Shown here piece by piece: positions 8,680-17,718 of a stretch of 64,000 bases of DNA. Source of the stretch: Novosphingobium hassiacum (lineage in GTDB: Bacteria > Pseudomonadota > Alphaproteobacteria > Sphingomonadales > Sphingomonadaceae); contig NZ_JACICY010000002.1 in NCBI RefSeq assembly GCF_014196055.1, forward strand, positions 186,001 to 250,000, written 5' to 3'. Position 1 is the stretch's first letter. The number at the start of each line of letters is the position of its first letter. Below the pieces are notes generated by a model. That model saw only the letters and a program-made list of their open reading frames with translations, did not search any database and had not been told where the DNA came from. Made by a program: the position numbers and the translations under genes.

Positions 8680-9452
8680 GCCGCTATCCTCCGTTCGGGA
8701 AGGCGCGCAATCAACTCGCGCGCCAGCTTCATGTAGGCCTGCGAACCCGGGCAGGCATGATCGTAGATCAGCGCGGGCAAGCCATGGCTCGGTGCCTCGG
8801 ACAGCCGCACGTTGCGCGGTATCACCGCTTCGAAAACCAAGTCGCGCAGGCATGAGCGAACGTCATCGGCGACCTGGTCCGTCAGGCGGTTGCGTCGGTC
8901 GAACATGGTCAACACGATCCCGAGAATGCCGAGATCGGCGTTGAACCGTTCCTGCACACGCTCGACCGTCTGCAGCAATTGGCTCAGGCCTTCGAGTGCA
9001 AAAAATTCGCACTGCAATGGCACGAGGATCGAGTCGGCTGCAGTCAGCGCATTGAGCGTGAGCAATCCCAACGAGGGCGGGCAATCTATCAGACAGATAT
9101 CGTGACCGGTATCGCCGTTGAGGACCTTCCGGAGGCGATGGGTGCGGTCTTCGATCGTGACAAGTTCGACCTCCGCCCCGGACAAGTCGACCGTTGCCGG
9201 GACGAGATCAAGGCCCGGAATCCGCGTTGCCATCATGCAATCGGCAACCGATGCCTGATCGATCAGCAGATCATACGTCGACCGTTCGCGATCATTGGCC
9301 GATACGCCGATGCCGGTCGAACAATTGCCTTGCGGATCGAGGTCGATCAGCAGGGTCTTCCACCCCGTTGCCGCCAATGCGGTTGCAATGTTGATCGCCG
9401 TGGTGGTCTTGCCAACACCACCCTTCTGATTGGCTACCGCAATCGTGATCAT
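8676..9452 (-). CDS. parA: Chromosome partitioning ATPase ParA
   Basis: A 258-residue deviant-Walker ATPase that forms nucleoid gradients and moves ParB-parS complexes. The P-loop KGGVGKTT is at residues 10-17 and the LIDLDPQGN motif follows near residue 40. The ATG at 9452 overlaps the rsmG stop by ATGA, and the parA stop overlaps parB by ATGA, so rsmG-parA-parB are tightly coupled. The longer frame from 9554 begins inside rsmG and is discounted. The absence of an N-terminal helix-turn-helix extension and the core-gene setting mark it as chromosomal ParA (Soj) rather than a plasmid type Ia ParA. Confidence 0.97.
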   Translation of the reverse strand: MITIAVANQKGGVGKTTTAINIATALAATGWKTLLIDLDPQGNCSTGIGVSANDRERSTYDLLIDQASVADCMMATRIPGLDLVPATVDLSGAEVELVTIEDRTHRLRKVLNGDTGHDICLIDCPPSLGLLTLNALTAADSILVPLQCEFFALEGLSQLLQTVERVQERFNADLGILGIVLTMFDRRNRLTDQVADDVRSCLRDLVFEAVIPRNVRLSEAPSHGLPALIYDHACPGSQAYMKLARELIARLPERRIAA

Positions 9453-10108
9453 CGACGTGTGCCTTTCGGGCGCGGTGTTCCAAGGAGGCTTCCGACAATG
9501 ATACCCGCTGCTGGATCTGTCAGCGATTGTTCCACGTGGAACGTGTGACGCCATGATTCGGAGAGCATTGCCAGTTCATGCGGCGCTCCAGCCCCTTTCG
9601 GCAACAGCCACAGCGTGTCGGGTGTGGAAAAGCGCGCAGATACCGTGAGAAGTTTTTCGAGCGGGGCGAATGCGCGGGCAGAGATTACGGAGTAGACTTG
9701 AGTTTCTAGTTCTTCAACGCGTCCGTGGATCACGCGCACGTTGTCCAGGCTGAGTGCCGAGGCCGCGCGGCTAAGCCAGTCGGTGCGCAGGCGCCGCGAA
9801 TCCACGACCGTCACTTGCCGCTCGGGTTGCAGCGCGGCGATGACCAGTCCAGGAAAGCCGGCACCCGTGCCCAAATCCAGCCACTCGCCACCGGGTAGTG
9901 TTTTACGTGGAACATGGAGCAACTGCGCCGAATCAACGATATGGCGCTGCCAGACATGCAGCAGTGTGCCTTGCGCAACAAGGTTCTGACGCGCGTTCTC
10001 TTCAAGCAACAGCGCCGCCAACTGGTCAAGGCGGCTAAGTACATCAGGGTCGATACCAAGCGTGGTCTTGAGCCAATCGCTCGCCTCGGCTTCGGTCGTA
10101 ACAGTCAT
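9449..10108 (-). CDS. rsmG: 16S rRNA (guanine-527-N7)-methyltransferase RsmG
   Basis: Methylates N7 of G527 in 16S rRNA using S-adenosylmethionine; 219 residues. The SAM-binding motif [10 protein letters not shown] is at residues 78-87. The ATG at 10108 overlaps the mnmG stop (ATGA); an ATG six bases upstream (10114) is also possible. The gene is unusual in carrying two parS-type 16-mers inside its coding sequence, at 9528-9543 (encoding part of TFHVEQS) and 9899-9914 (encoding part of HVPRKT). Those codons are therefore probably under double selection. Confidence 0.95.
   Translation of the reverse strand: MTVTTEAEASDWLKTTLGIDPDVLSRLDQLAALLLEENARQNLVAQGTLLHVWQRHIVDSAQLLHVPRKTLPGGEWLDLGTGAGFPGLVIAALQPERQVTVVDSRRLRTDWLSRAASALSLDNVRVIHGRVEELETQVYSVISARAFAPLEKLLTVSARFSTPDTLWLLPKGAGAPHELAMLSESWRHTFHVEQSLTDPAAGIIVGSLLGTPRPKGTRR
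9528..9543. promoter_or_regulatory. parS: parS site 2 (inside rsmG)
   Basis: TGTTCCACGTGGAACG contains the perfect 14-bp palindrome GTTCCACGTGGAAC, the classical parS core. It lies inside the 3' part of rsmG, 76 bp upstream of the parA start codon, so ParB binding could also affect parAB expression. Confidence 0.92.
9899..9914. promoter_or_regulatory. parS: parS-like site 3 (inside rsmG, one mismatch)
   Basis: TGTTTTACGTGGAACA differs at one core position from the canonical motif (read on the minus strand it is TGTTCCACGTAAAACA). It is 356 bp from parS site 2 and inside rsmG. The mismatch disrupts the central CACGTG, so it may be a weaker ParB site. Confidence 0.65.
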
Positions 10109-11952
10109 GCGCATTCCCGCTTGCGAGCGTGGACCAGCAAGTTCGCGAGAGCAGCGGGGGTTATGCCCGCGATGCGACCTGCGGCTGCGAGGCTCTCGGG
10201 CCGGGCGCGTTCCAGGCGCTCGACCATTTCGCGCGAGAGGCCAGGGATCGTGGCGAAGGGGAAATCATCGCCTAAGCGGACCGCATCAGACGCGCGCAAG
10301 TCGCGCAGCTCGGCGTCCTGCCGCGCGAGATATGGCGCGTAGGCCGCGTCTTCCTCAACCTCTTCGAGCAAGTCGGCTGCATAGTCGTGTGAACCCAGAA
10401 AGGGTTTGAGTGAGGCGAGATCGACTTCGGGAAAGCGCAACCATTCAGCGAGCGGGCGACGCGCGCCGTCGGGACGCACAGGCATTCCTGCTGTGATGAG
10501 CGCGCCTGACGTTGCATCGCTTGAAAGGCTTGCCGTGAGTTCGTCGCGCTGCTCTGCGCGGCGTTCGAACCACGAGCGACGCTCGGTGCCAACGCAACCG
10601 AGTGCGATGGCGGCGGGCGTCAGGCGGGTCGAGGCGTTGTTCGCGCGCAGCCGCAGGCGATATTCGGCACGGGCGGTGAGCATGCGATAGGGCTCGGTGA
10701 CGCCGTGCAGCGTGAGGTCATCAACCATCACGGCCATGTAGGAATTGGCTCGGTCCAGCGCGGGGGCTTCGCAGTCAAGGACGGCGGCGGCGGCATGCAT
10801 GCCAGCGACGAGGCCTTGCGCGGCGGCCTCTTCGTAGCCGGTGGTGCCGTTGATCTGCCCCGCGCAATAGAGGCCGGGGAGCGCCTTCACCTCTAGGCTG
10901 TGGCGCAAGGCGCGGGGGTCGATGTGATCGTATTCGACCGCGTAGCCTGGGGTGGTGATGACGGCTTGATCCAGACCCTCCATCGAGCGGACCATCGCTA
11001 TCTGGATGTCGGTGGGGAGTGAGGTGGAAATACCGTTGGGATAGACGGCGGTGTCGTCGAGGCCCTCGGGCTCGAGGAACACCTGATGCCCGTCGCGGTC
11101 GCCGAAGCGGTGAATCTTGTCCTCGATCGAGGGGCAGTAGCGCGGACCTTGCGCATCGATCGCGCCGGTGAACAGCGGCGAACGATCGAGGCCGGTGCGG
11201 ATGATGTCGTGTGTGCGCGCGTTGGTACGGGCGACGGCGCAGAACACTTGCGGTAGCGGGCGTGTCGGCGTGAGCGGAGACATCGTCCAGGGGTCGGCGT
11301 CGCTGGGCTGCTCGGGCAGGCGCGCCCAATCGATAGTGCGACCGTCGATACGTGGGGGTGTGCCGGTCTTGAGGCGCGCCATCGGGAGATCGGCGGCGCG
11401 CAGTTGCTTTGCGAGTTTGTGCGCAGCGCTCTCGTCGATGCGTCCGCCGTCCATGCACTCCTCGCCGCGAAACAGGCGTCCGCCAAGGAACGTGCCGGTG
11501 CACAGGATGACTGCCCTGCCCCGAAGCGCTGTGCCGTCGGCGAGATCAATACCGGTGACGGTACCGCGCTCGATGCGGAGCGCGGCAGCCTCTCCACCGA
11601 TCACGGTCAAGTTCGGCTGGGTAGCAATCATGCGCTGGATCGCGGCGCGGAAACGCTTTCGATCGGCCTGGACGCGCGGCCCCTGAACCGCACTACCTTT
11701 TGAGCGATTAAGCATGCGATAGTGGATCGCGGCCTGATCCGCCGCGCGGGCAATGAGGCCGTCGAAGGCATCGACCTCGCGGACGAGGTGACCCTTGCCG
11801 AGGCCGCCGATCGCGGGATTGCAGCTCATCGCGCCTATCGTCGCGGGATCGAACGAGACGAGCGCGGTGCGCGCGCCCATGCGCGCGGCGACGGCGGCGG
11901 CTTCGACGCCGGCGTGTCCGCCGCCTACGACGATGATATCGAAGTCCTGCAT
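10105..11952 (-). CDS. mnmG: tRNA uridine-5-carboxymethylaminomethyl modification enzyme MnmG (GidA)
   Basis: The FAD- and NADH-dependent partner of MnmE, which builds the cmnm5 group on the wobble uridine of several tRNAs. The protein has 615 residues, close to the usual 620-630. The dinucleotide-binding motif GGGHAG is at residues 10-15, and GIA-family sequence continues to the C-terminal helical domain that contacts MnmE. The ATG at 11952 begins the canonical [12 protein letters not shown]; the upstream extension to 12126 runs through the parS site and mnmE and is not part of it. It is followed by rsmG with an ATGA overlap. The gap to mnmE is about 60 bp and contains parS site 4. Confidence 0.97.
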   Translation of the reverse strand: MQDFDIIVVGGGHAGVEAAAVAARMGARTALVSFDPATIGAMSCNPAIGGLGKGHLVREVDAFDGLIARAADQAAIHYRMLNRSKGSAVQGPRVQADRKRFRAAIQRMIATQPNLTVIGGEAAALRIERGTVTGIDLADGTALRGRAVILCTGTFLGGRLFRGEECMDGGRIDESAAHKLAKQLRAADLPMARLKTGTPPRIDGRTIDWARLPEQPSDADPWTMSPLTPTRPLPQVFCAVARTNARTHDIIRTGLDRSPLFTGAIDAQGPRYCPSIEDKIHRFGDRDGHQVFLEPEGLDDTAVYPNGISTSLPTDIQIAMVRSMEGLDQAVITTPGYAVEYDHIDPRALRHSLEVKALPGLYCAGQINGTTGYEEAAAQGLVAGMHAAAAVLDCEAPALDRANSYMAVMVDDLTLHGVTEPYRMLTARAEYRLRLRANNASTRLTPAAIALGCVGTERRSWFERRAEQRDELTASLSSDATSGALITAGMPVRPDGARRPLAEWLRFPEVDLASLKPFLGSHDYAADLLEEVEEDAAYAPYLARQDAELRDLRASDAVRLGDDFPFATIPGLSREMVERLERARPESLAAAGRIAGITPAALANLLVHARKRECA

Positions 11953-11997
11953 GGCGGGTGCGATAGTGGAAATGGCGCTGCGGGTCAAAGCCGCCGA

Positions 11998-12013
11998 TGT
12001 TTCACGTGGAACA
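11998..12013. promoter_or_regulatory. parS: parS site 4 (mnmE-mnmG intergenic)
   Basis: TGTTTCACGTGGAACA reads on the minus strand as TGTTCCACGTGAAACA, identical to the well-known Bacillus subtilis parS. It occupies the bases directly after the mnmE stop codon (12014) and before mnmG. It is the best match to the consensus in the window. Confidence 0.95.
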
Positions 12014-13312
12014 TCACTTGCCGATGCAGAAGCGACCGAACAGGGCGTCGAGCATATCCTCGGTGCCGGTCCGGCCGACAAGGGCGTCGAGGGCTCGGCG
12101 CGCGAGCCGCAGGTGTTCGGCAGCAAGGAGCGGGTCGTGCTGGATCTGGGCTTCCGTTAGCGCCTTTACGACGTCGGTCAGAAGCGCATGCTGACGGCGG
12201 TTCAGGGCGACAGAACCGGGAGCAGGTAGCGCGGCGCGGGCGTGGGAAAGCAATGCGTCGCGAAAAGAGATCATGCCCTCACCGGATTGTGCGGACAAAC
12301 GGATCGCGCTGGCGGATTTGAGGAGTGCGTCGGGGCGGTCGATCTGCGCGGCGACTTCCAACAACGGAAGACCCGACGGTCCCTCCCCTTCGGGACCGAG
12401 CCAAAGGATCAAATCCGCGCGCTGTGCGGCGGCGCGGGCGCGGGCGATGCCGATGCGTTCGATCTCGCCCGCATGATCGTCGCGCAAACCGGCAGTGTCT
12501 ACGAAGGTGAACGGGACGCCGTCGATCGCGACAGAGTGGGTCAGGACGTCTCGGGTCGTGCCCGGCTCGGCGGCGGTGATCGCGGCTTCGTGCTCGACCA
12601 GCGCGTTGAACAGCGTCGATTTTCCGGCATTGGGTGGCCCGGCGAGGACGACCCGGAAGCCTTCGCGCAAGGGTTCGGCGCGGGGGCGGGCAAGCCATTG
12701 ACTGAGGCTCGCGGTTAGTGCGTCGCAGTCGGTGGCGAAGTTGGCGGGGAGCAAGCTCTCCCCCGCCCCGACATCGTCCTCATCGGAGAAATCGAGGGCG
12801 GCTTCGATCCGGGCGCTGAGCATCAGCAGCGCGCCGCGCCACGATTCGGCTTGGCGTGATAGCGTGCCTTCGGCCATCGCCAGTGCGGAGCGGCGCTGGA
12901 GTTCGGTCTCGGCGGTCAGGAGATCGGCGAGACCCTCGGCCTCGGCAAGATCGATGCGGCCGTTCGCGAAAGCGCGGCGGGTGAATTCGCCAGCCTCGGC
13001 GCGACGCAATCCGGGGAGCTTGCCGAGGGCGGCTTCGACCGCCGTAACCACAGCGCGGCCTCCGTGGAGGTGGAGTTCGGCGCTATCTTCGCCCGTTGCG
13101 GTGCCGGGTCCGGGCAGCCAGAGCACCATGGTGCGATCGAGCGGTGTTCCGTCCGCGGGATCGATCAGCGTTGCCAGCACCGCGCGTCGCGGCGGCGGTA
13201 GCTTGCCGGTCAGTGCGGATAGTGCGGGGCCTGCGTGTGCGCCACTGATGCGGATCACGGCGATGCCCGCAGGCGGCGGTCCGGAGGACAGGGCGAAGAT
13301 CGTGTCGGTCAC
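12014..13312 (-). CDS. mnmE: tRNA modification GTPase MnmE (TrmE)
   Basis: GTPase and tetrahydrofolate-binding partner of MnmG in wobble-uridine modification; 432 residues. It has the N-terminal folate-binding domain, a central helical domain, and an inserted Ras-like G domain with G1 GPPNAGKS near residue 222 and G3 DTAG. The protein ends with the diagnostic FCIGK. The start codon is GTG at 13312. A DUF6489 gene lies 32 bp upstream on the same strand. The parS site 4 begins right after the stop. Confidence 0.96.
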   Translation of the reverse strand: MTDTIFALSSGPPPAGIAVIRISGAHAGPALSALTGKLPPPRRAVLATLIDPADGTPLDRTMVLWLPGPGTATGEDSAELHLHGGRAVVTAVEAALGKLPGLRRAEAGEFTRRAFANGRIDLAEAEGLADLLTAETELQRRSALAMAEGTLSRQAESWRGALLMLSARIEAALDFSDEDDVGAGESLLPANFATDCDALTASLSQWLARPRAEPLREGFRVVLAGPPNAGKSTLFNALVEHEAAITAAEPGTTRDVLTHSVAIDGVPFTFVDTAGLRDDHAGEIERIGIARARAAAQRADLILWLGPEGEGPSGLPLLEVAAQIDRPDALLKSASAIRLSAQSGEGMISFRDALLSHARAALPAPGSVALNRRQHALLTDVVKALTEAQIQHDPLLAAEHLRLARRALDALVGRTGTEDMLDALFGRFCIGK

Positions 13313-13344
13313 GCGCCCTGCCCTACACGATCGGATGCCTTGCG

Positions 13345-13599
13345 TCAGTCCTTCGGCTTCTTGCCGGAGAATGCGCCCATGCCGCCTTGTTCCATGAACT
13401 GCTGGAACATCTTGAGTCCCATTTCGCCCATCGGCGCGACCTGTTTGATGTAGCCCTGGAGTTGCTCGATGTTATTGACGCCTTGCATGGCCTTGGCGAT
13501 GTTATCGACATAGACATCATTGGCCTTCGACACATCGGGCAGGCCGAGGAAGCGACGGGCTTCTTCGGGGGAACAATCGCACTCGACCGTGAATTTCAT
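13345..13599 (-). CDS. DUF6489 small protein
   Basis: An 84-residue cytosolic protein with no known function, of the DUF6489 family found in sphingomonads. The N-terminus MKFTVECDCSPEEARRFLGL is characteristic and is followed by a Met/Gln/Gly-rich C-terminal part. The ATG at 13599 starts the family sequence; the frame extending to 13818 runs antisense through the next gene and is discounted. It is the first gene of the minus-strand segregation cluster, 32 bp upstream of mnmE, and the head of the transcription unit may lie here. Confidence 0.8.
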   Translation of the reverse strand: MKFTVECDCSPEEARRFLGLPDVSKANDVYVDNIAKAMQGVNNIEQLQGYIKQVAPMGEMGLKMFQQFMEQGGMGAFSGKKPKD

Positions 13600-13714
13600 G
13601 ACTGATGACTTTCGTGAAGCGGGTCCCGGCCCATGCGCGAGAATGTCATGCGTGCTTGGCAAAGTCCACGGGCAGGGCCAAACTCCTATTCGACCACGAT
13701 AACCCAACGGCAGG

Positions 13715-14422
13715 ATGAACGACATGGGCGAAAAAATCACGTTCGCAGCGCTTGATGGCAGCGCGGAGATTCCAGGGTACCTCGCCCAGCCCGAGGCTGG
13801 CGCCACCGCAGCGATCATCGTGGTCCCCGAGATTTTCGGGGTGAATGCAGGAATCCGACAGAAGTGCGAAGCATGGGCGGAGATGGGCTATGTCGCGCTG
13901 GCACCCGACATCTTCTGGCGGTTCGCGCCGGGTGTCGAACTCGATCCCGACGTGCCCGAACAGTTGCAGGAAGCGTTCGGCTATGCTGGCCAGTACGATC
14001 CAGAACTCGGCATTCAGGACATCGAGGCCGCGATCCGGTTCCTGCGCGGTCAGGATGGGGTCGGCAAGATCGGACTGGTCGGATTCTGTATGGGTGGCCG
14101 GATGGCCTACATGGCCGCGACGCGAACCGATATCGATGCGTCGGTCGGCTATTACGGCGTGATGATCGACCAGATGCTGGGTGAATCGCACGCCATTGCC
14201 AATCCGCTGCTGCTGCATATCCCCACCGCCGACCATTTTGTGGCGCCTGACGCGCAGAAAGCGATCCATGATGCGCTCGATGCTCATCCCAAAGTGACGC
14301 TGCACGATTACGAGGGGTTGGATCACGGCTTTGCCGCCGAGACGGGCAACCGCCGCGATGAGGCAGGGGCGGCGCTCGCTGATGGCCGTACGCGCGAATT
14401 CTTCGCGCATCATCTGGGATGA
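13715..14422 (+). CDS. Dienelactone hydrolase family protein
   Basis: An alpha/beta-hydrolase of the dienelactone hydrolase (carboxymethylenebutenolidase) family, 235 residues, the normal length. The triad is visible as Cys125 in GFCMGG, Asp173 in PTADHF and His204 in GLDHGF. It would open cyclic or activated esters in the cytosol; the natural substrate cannot be deduced, since no chlorocatechol genes are nearby. An ATG at 13724 has the better-spaced AGGA ribosome-binding site, so the first three residues may not be translated. It is divergent from the DUF6489 gene and followed by a SnoaL-like gene, perhaps in one operon. Confidence 0.9.
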   Translation: MNDMGEKITFAALDGSAEIPGYLAQPEAGATAAIIVVPEIFGVNAGIRQKCEAWAEMGYVALAPDIFWRFAPGVELDPDVPEQLQEAFGYAGQYDPELGIQDIEAAIRFLRGQDGVGKIGLVGFCMGGRMAYMAATRTDIDASVGYYGVMIDQMLGESHAIANPLLLHIPTADHFVAPDAQKAIHDALDAHPKVTLHDYEGLDHGFAAETGNRRDEAGAALADGRTREFFAHHLG

Positions 14423-14512
14423 TCTTCGCACGGCAGGGCAGTTGCGCCGGATCAATGCTGTCGCAACCGTCCTGCCCCACTTTGGTCGTGACGAACACTT
14501 GGGAGAAGCGGC

Positions 14513-14896
14513 ATGAACCTCGGTCTGGCAGCATGGCATCGCTACATGCAGAGCAACGATCCGGCACAACTGGATCAACTTGTCGCCGACGATGCGGTGT
14601 TCCATTCTCCGGTTGTGCACACGCCGCAGGTGGGCCGCGAAAAGGTGCTGATGTACCTGACGGCGGCGGGCCAGGTCTTCGGCAACGGGACCTTTCGCTA
14701 TGTCCGCGAGCTGGTCGATGGGCCCGAGGCCTGCCTTGAATTCGAGTGCGAGATGGACGGGATCGCGGTCAACGGGATCGACCTGATCCGCTTCGACCTT
14801 GAAGGGCGGATCGTCGATTTCAAGGTGATGGTGCGGCCGTTGAAGGCGATCAACAAGGTGTGGGAACTGATGGCGGTGCAGATGGAGAATACGTGA
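14513..14896 (+). CDS. Nuclear transport factor 2 / SnoaL-like protein
   Basis: A 127-residue single-domain protein with the NTF2-like cone fold. The opening helix with WHRYMQSNDPAQLDQLVADD, the histidine in FHSPVVH and the closing DFKVMVRP strand are typical of the SnoaL-like family. These proteins act as small isomerases, hydratases or binding domains, and no specific reaction can be assigned. It lies about 90 bp after the dienelactone hydrolase gene on the same strand, which suggests a common catabolic or detoxifying role, though this is only context. A REP hairpin and a terminator follow. Confidence 0.83.
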   Translation: MNLGLAAWHRYMQSNDPAQLDQLVADDAVFHSPVVHTPQVGREKVLMYLTAAGQVFGNGTFRYVRELVDGPEACLEFECEMDGIAVNGIDLIRFDLEGRIVDFKVMVRPLKAINKVWELMAVQMENT

Positions 14897-14918
14897 GGTG
14901 CCGCAGGCCTACCCCCTG

Positions 14919-14940
14919 CCCCTCCCGCAAGCGGGAGGGG
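14919..14940. repeat. REP-type GC hairpin
   Basis: CCCCTCCCGC and GCGGGAGGGG form a perfect 10-bp hairpin around a two-base loop, just after the SnoaL-like gene. The same CCTCCCGC/GCGGGAGG core occurs at 61306-61327, so it is a dispersed intergenic repeat rather than a simple terminator; no T-run follows directly. Confidence 0.7.
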
Positions 14941-14959
14941 GGAAGAAGCGGTGCAACAA

Positions 14960-14987
14960 AAAACCCCCGGTTGTGGCCGGGGGTTTT
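14960..14987. terminator. Bidirectional intrinsic terminator
   Basis: AAAACCCCCGG pairs perfectly with CCGGGGGTTTT (11 bp) around a six-base loop. It stands between the convergent SnoaL-like gene and rpoZ, with T-rich tails on both strands, and should end transcription in both directions. Confidence 0.88.
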
Positions 14988-15011
14988 CAAGTATTTGAAA
15001 TCGCTGAATAA

Positions 15012-15356
15012 TCAGCCGTCGTAGTCGGCACCCAGCGAGGTGTTGCGAACCGGAGCAGCGGCAGTGATGCGCAAGGCTTCGGCCGACTGGGACAACGAGC
15101 CGATTTCATCGACTTCATCGTCATCGTCAGGCAGAACGCGCTGCAGCGACTGGATAAGGTTTTCCTTGAGCACTGTCGGGCGCACGGTTTCTTCGGCGAT
15201 TTCGCGCAGGGCGACGACCGGGTTCTTGTCGCGATCGCGGTCGATCGTCAGTTCTGCGCCGCCGGAAATCGCGCGGGCACGCTCAGCCGCGAGCAGCACG
15301 AGATCGAAACGGTTGGGAATCTTGTCGACGCAATCTTCGACGGTAACGCGCGCCAT
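15012..15356 (-). CDS. rpoZ: RNA polymerase omega subunit
   Basis: The small subunit that helps assemble beta-prime in RNA polymerase and can contribute to ppGpp binding; 114 residues. The N-terminus [28 protein letters not shown] is diagnostic, with the usual [12 protein letters not shown] segment. The C-terminal part after residue 78 is acidic and more variable, as in other alphaproteobacteria. The gene is monocistronic, ending at a strong terminator and lying upstream of dnaB's 3' end with a gap of about 95 bp. No spoT/relA gene accompanies it here. Confidence 0.95.
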   Translation of the reverse strand: MARVTVEDCVDKIPNRFDLVLLAAERARAISGGAELTIDRDRDKNPVVALREIAEETVRPTVLKENLIQSLQRVLPDDDDEVDEIGSLSQSAEALRITAAAPVRNTSLGADYDG

Positions 15357-15450
15357 CAGGGCACTCCGATATACTGGTAAAGACGGAAAGACCGGCAGCT
15401 AGGCCGCAGGTGTGGAAAAGTCAAGGAAATGAGGAGGTGCGCGCGGTCAC

Positions 15451-16968
15451 CTACTCGTCATCCCCATAGGAGTTGGCGCGCATGTCGTCGGGCGCGAGGT
15501 CGGAGAAGCGGGTGATCTTGGCTTCGAAGCGCAGGCGGACCTTGCCGGTCGAGCCATGGCGCTGTTTGGCGACGATCAGTTCGGCGAGGCCGTAGACGCG
15601 TTCCATTTCGGCCTGCCAGGCAGCGTGGGCCTCCTGAGTCTTGGAATCGTCGCTGCCTTGGGGCACCTTGGGTTCGCGCGACATGACGTAGTAGTCCTCG
15701 CGGAAGACGAACCAGACCATGTCGGCGTCCTGCTCGATCGAGCCCGATTCGCGAAGGTCGGAAAGCATCGGGCGCTTGTCCTCGCGCTGCTCAACCGCAC
15801 GGCTGAGCTGCGATAGCGCGATCACCGGAACCGAGAGCTCCTTGGCCAAGGTCTTGAGGCCACGCGAAATTTCCGAGATTTCGTTGACCCGGTTGTCGCT
15901 GGCGCGGCCCGAACCTTGCAGCAGCTGGAGGTAATCGACGACGATCAGGCCGATGTCGTGACGGCGTTTCAGGCGGCGGGCGCGGGCGCGCAGGGCACTG
16001 ATCGTCAGCGCCGGGGTATCGTCGATAAACAGCGGCAGTTCGGCGAGTCGCTGGCTGGCGAAGGAGAGCTGCTGGAAATCCTCGCGACTGATTCGGCCCA
16101 TGCGCAGCGCTTCGGAACTGATGCCAGACTGTTCGGCCAGGATACGTGTGGCGAGCTGGTCCGCGCTCATTTCCAGGCTGAAGAAGGCGACCCCCGCCCC
16201 GACCGAGTCCTTGAGTGCGATGCCATCTGCCTGATCGCGACGCAGGCGGTCGGCAGCGTTGAACGCGATATTGGTGACGAGCGACGTCTTGCCCATGCCG
16301 GGACGGCCAGCGAGGATGATAAGGTCCGAATCGTGGAGGCCGCCGATCTTCTCGTTGAGCGAGACAAGGCCGGTGGTCTTGCCCGAGATATGGCCGCCCG
16401 AAAGCAGCGCCTTCTCGATCATCTCGAGCGACGTGCGCGTTGCCGCGCCGAAACTTTGCGCCTCGTTGCCGGTCTGCGCGCCTTCGGCGACGGCATAGAG
16501 CGCGGCTTCGGCCTTTTCGACCTGTTCGAGCGGAGCAACCGAATCGCTGGTATCGAGCGCGCCTTCGACCAGATTGCGCCCGACGGTGATCAGTTCGCGC
16601 AGCAGGGCGAGATCGTAGACCTGTTCGGCCAGTTCGCGCGGGTTGAGCAGGCCTTGCCCGTCAGCGGTCAATCGCGCGAGATAGGCGGTGCCGCCCAGTT
16701 CCTTGAGGCCCTCGTCGGTTTCGAAATAGGGCTTGAGGGTGACCGGGGTAACCACCGCCTTGCGGTCGACAAGTGTCTGTATGCGTTCGTAAACGCGGCC
16801 ATGGACGGCGGCGAAGAAATGGTCGGGCTTGAGCGGGGTCTGCAGTTCTTCGAGGATGCGGTTGTCGATCAGCACGGCCCCCAGAAACGCGGCCTCGGCC
16901 TCGACGTTGGAGGGCAGGGTGCGTATCTCGGAAGGTTCGCGGGACAGGATGGCTTCGCTGGCTGACAT
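15451..16968 (-). CDS. dnaB: Replicative DNA helicase DnaB
   Basis: The hexameric helicase at the replication fork, about 505 residues. It has the N-terminal primase-contact domain (AFLGAVLIDN), then the RecA-like core with Walker A GRPGMGKT beginning at residue 221, and the C-terminal SGSIEQDAD and GSTGKV motifs. The ATG at 16968 gives the usual N-terminus; an ATG at 16974 and a TTG at 17002-17004 are weaker alternatives. There is no intein or internal stop. The gene diverges from the UPF0262 gene with a pair of REP hairpins in between. Confidence 0.96.
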   Translation of the reverse strand: MSASEAILSREPSEIRTLPSNVEAEAAFLGAVLIDNRILEELQTPLKPDHFFAAVHGRVYERIQTLVDRKAVVTPVTLKPYFETDEGLKELGGTAYLARLTADGQGLLNPRELAEQVYDLALLRELITVGRNLVEGALDTSDSVAPLEQVEKAEAALYAVAEGAQTGNEAQSFGAATRTSLEMIEKALLSGGHISGKTTGLVSLNEKIGGLHDSDLIILAGRPGMGKTSLVTNIAFNAADRLRRDQADGIALKDSVGAGVAFFSLEMSADQLATRILAEQSGISSEALRMGRISREDFQQLSFASQRLAELPLFIDDTPALTISALRARARRLKRRHDIGLIVVDYLQLLQGSGRASDNRVNEISEISRGLKTLAKELSVPVIALSQLSRAVEQREDKRPMLSDLRESGSIEQDADMVWFVFREDYYVMSREPKVPQGSDDSKTQEAHAAWQAEMERVYGLAELIVAKQRHGSTGKVRLRFEAKITRFSDLAPDDMRANSYGDDE

Positions 16969-17044
16969 GGGCATGCTTGTGCCCGACGGCGGGGCTGGCG
17001 GCAATGCGGAGAGGGTGTGGATAGCGGGGACGGATCACCACATT

Positions 17045-17112
17045 CGTCATTCCCGCGAAGGCGGGAATGGATTTGTTCGATGGGCCGGATTCCCGCCTTT
17101 GCGGGAATGACG
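17045..17112. repeat. Pair of inverted REP elements (BIME-like)
   Basis: Two hairpins, ATTCCCGC-GAAG-GCGGGAAT and ATTCCCGC-CTTT-GCGGGAAT, face each other 20 bp apart. The 24-bp units at 17045-17068 and 17089-17112 are reverse complements with one mismatch, so the whole element can fold as two small or one large hairpin. It lies in the dnaB/UPF0262 divergent region. This type of CATTCCCGC repeat is widespread in alphaproteobacterial genomes. Confidence 0.82.
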
Positions 17113-17206
17113 AAGGCAGTGATCGGAAGGACGAAGACAGGGGCGCGGTGGAATGACGAGCGAGAAGGCTTGCTCCTGCCCTGCCCGTCTGCAAGACAGG
17201 TTGCCC

Positions 17207-17689
17207 ATGGCCGACCCGCGCATCTCGCATATCGAGCTGGACGAAGCGACGATCATCTGGCGCAATGCCGATATCGAGCAGGAACGGCGAATCGCGATCT
17301 TCGATCTGATCGAAGAGAACGCGTTCAAACCGCTGCGCGCGTTCGCGGCTGGGCATGATGGTCCTTACCGGCTGAAGCTTTCGGTCGAGGACGGACGGTT
17401 GATCCTGGCGATTGCCGATGATGCTGGCGAGCCGCTGGAGACGGTGATTCTCGGGCTCGGACGGTTCCGCCGGCCGATTCGGGAATATTTCGCGATTTGC
17501 GACAGTTACTACCAGGCGATTCGCAAGGCTTCGGCAAACGAGATCGAGACGATCGACATGGCGCGGCGCGGCGTCCACAACGATGCGGCCGATATGCTGC
17601 TTGAGCGGCTGGACGGCAAGATCGAGACCGATTTCCCGACCGCGCGACGCCTCTTTACCCTGATCTGCGTGCTGCATATCAGGGGCTGA
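17207..17689 (+). CDS. UPF0262 family protein
   Basis: A 160-residue cytosolic protein of the UPF0262 family, conserved in alphaproteobacteria and without known function. Family sequences seen include IAIFDLIEENAF, LGLGRFRRPIREYF and the C-terminal DFPTARRLFTLICVLHIRG. The ATG at 17207 was chosen because GACAGG lies six bases upstream and the protein then has the family length; the frame open to 17153 adds an unrelated N-terminus. The GH25-like gene follows after about 30 bp, so the two are probably co-transcribed. Confidence 0.88.
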   Translation: MADPRISHIELDEATIIWRNADIEQERRIAIFDLIEENAFKPLRAFAAGHDGPYRLKLSVEDGRLILAIADDAGEPLETVILGLGRFRRPIREYFAICDSYYQAIRKASANEIETIDMARRGVHNDAADMLLERLDGKIETDFPTARRLFTLICVLHIRG

Positions 17690-17718
17690 CACAATTCTCG
17701 GGGCGCACAATTTTCACT

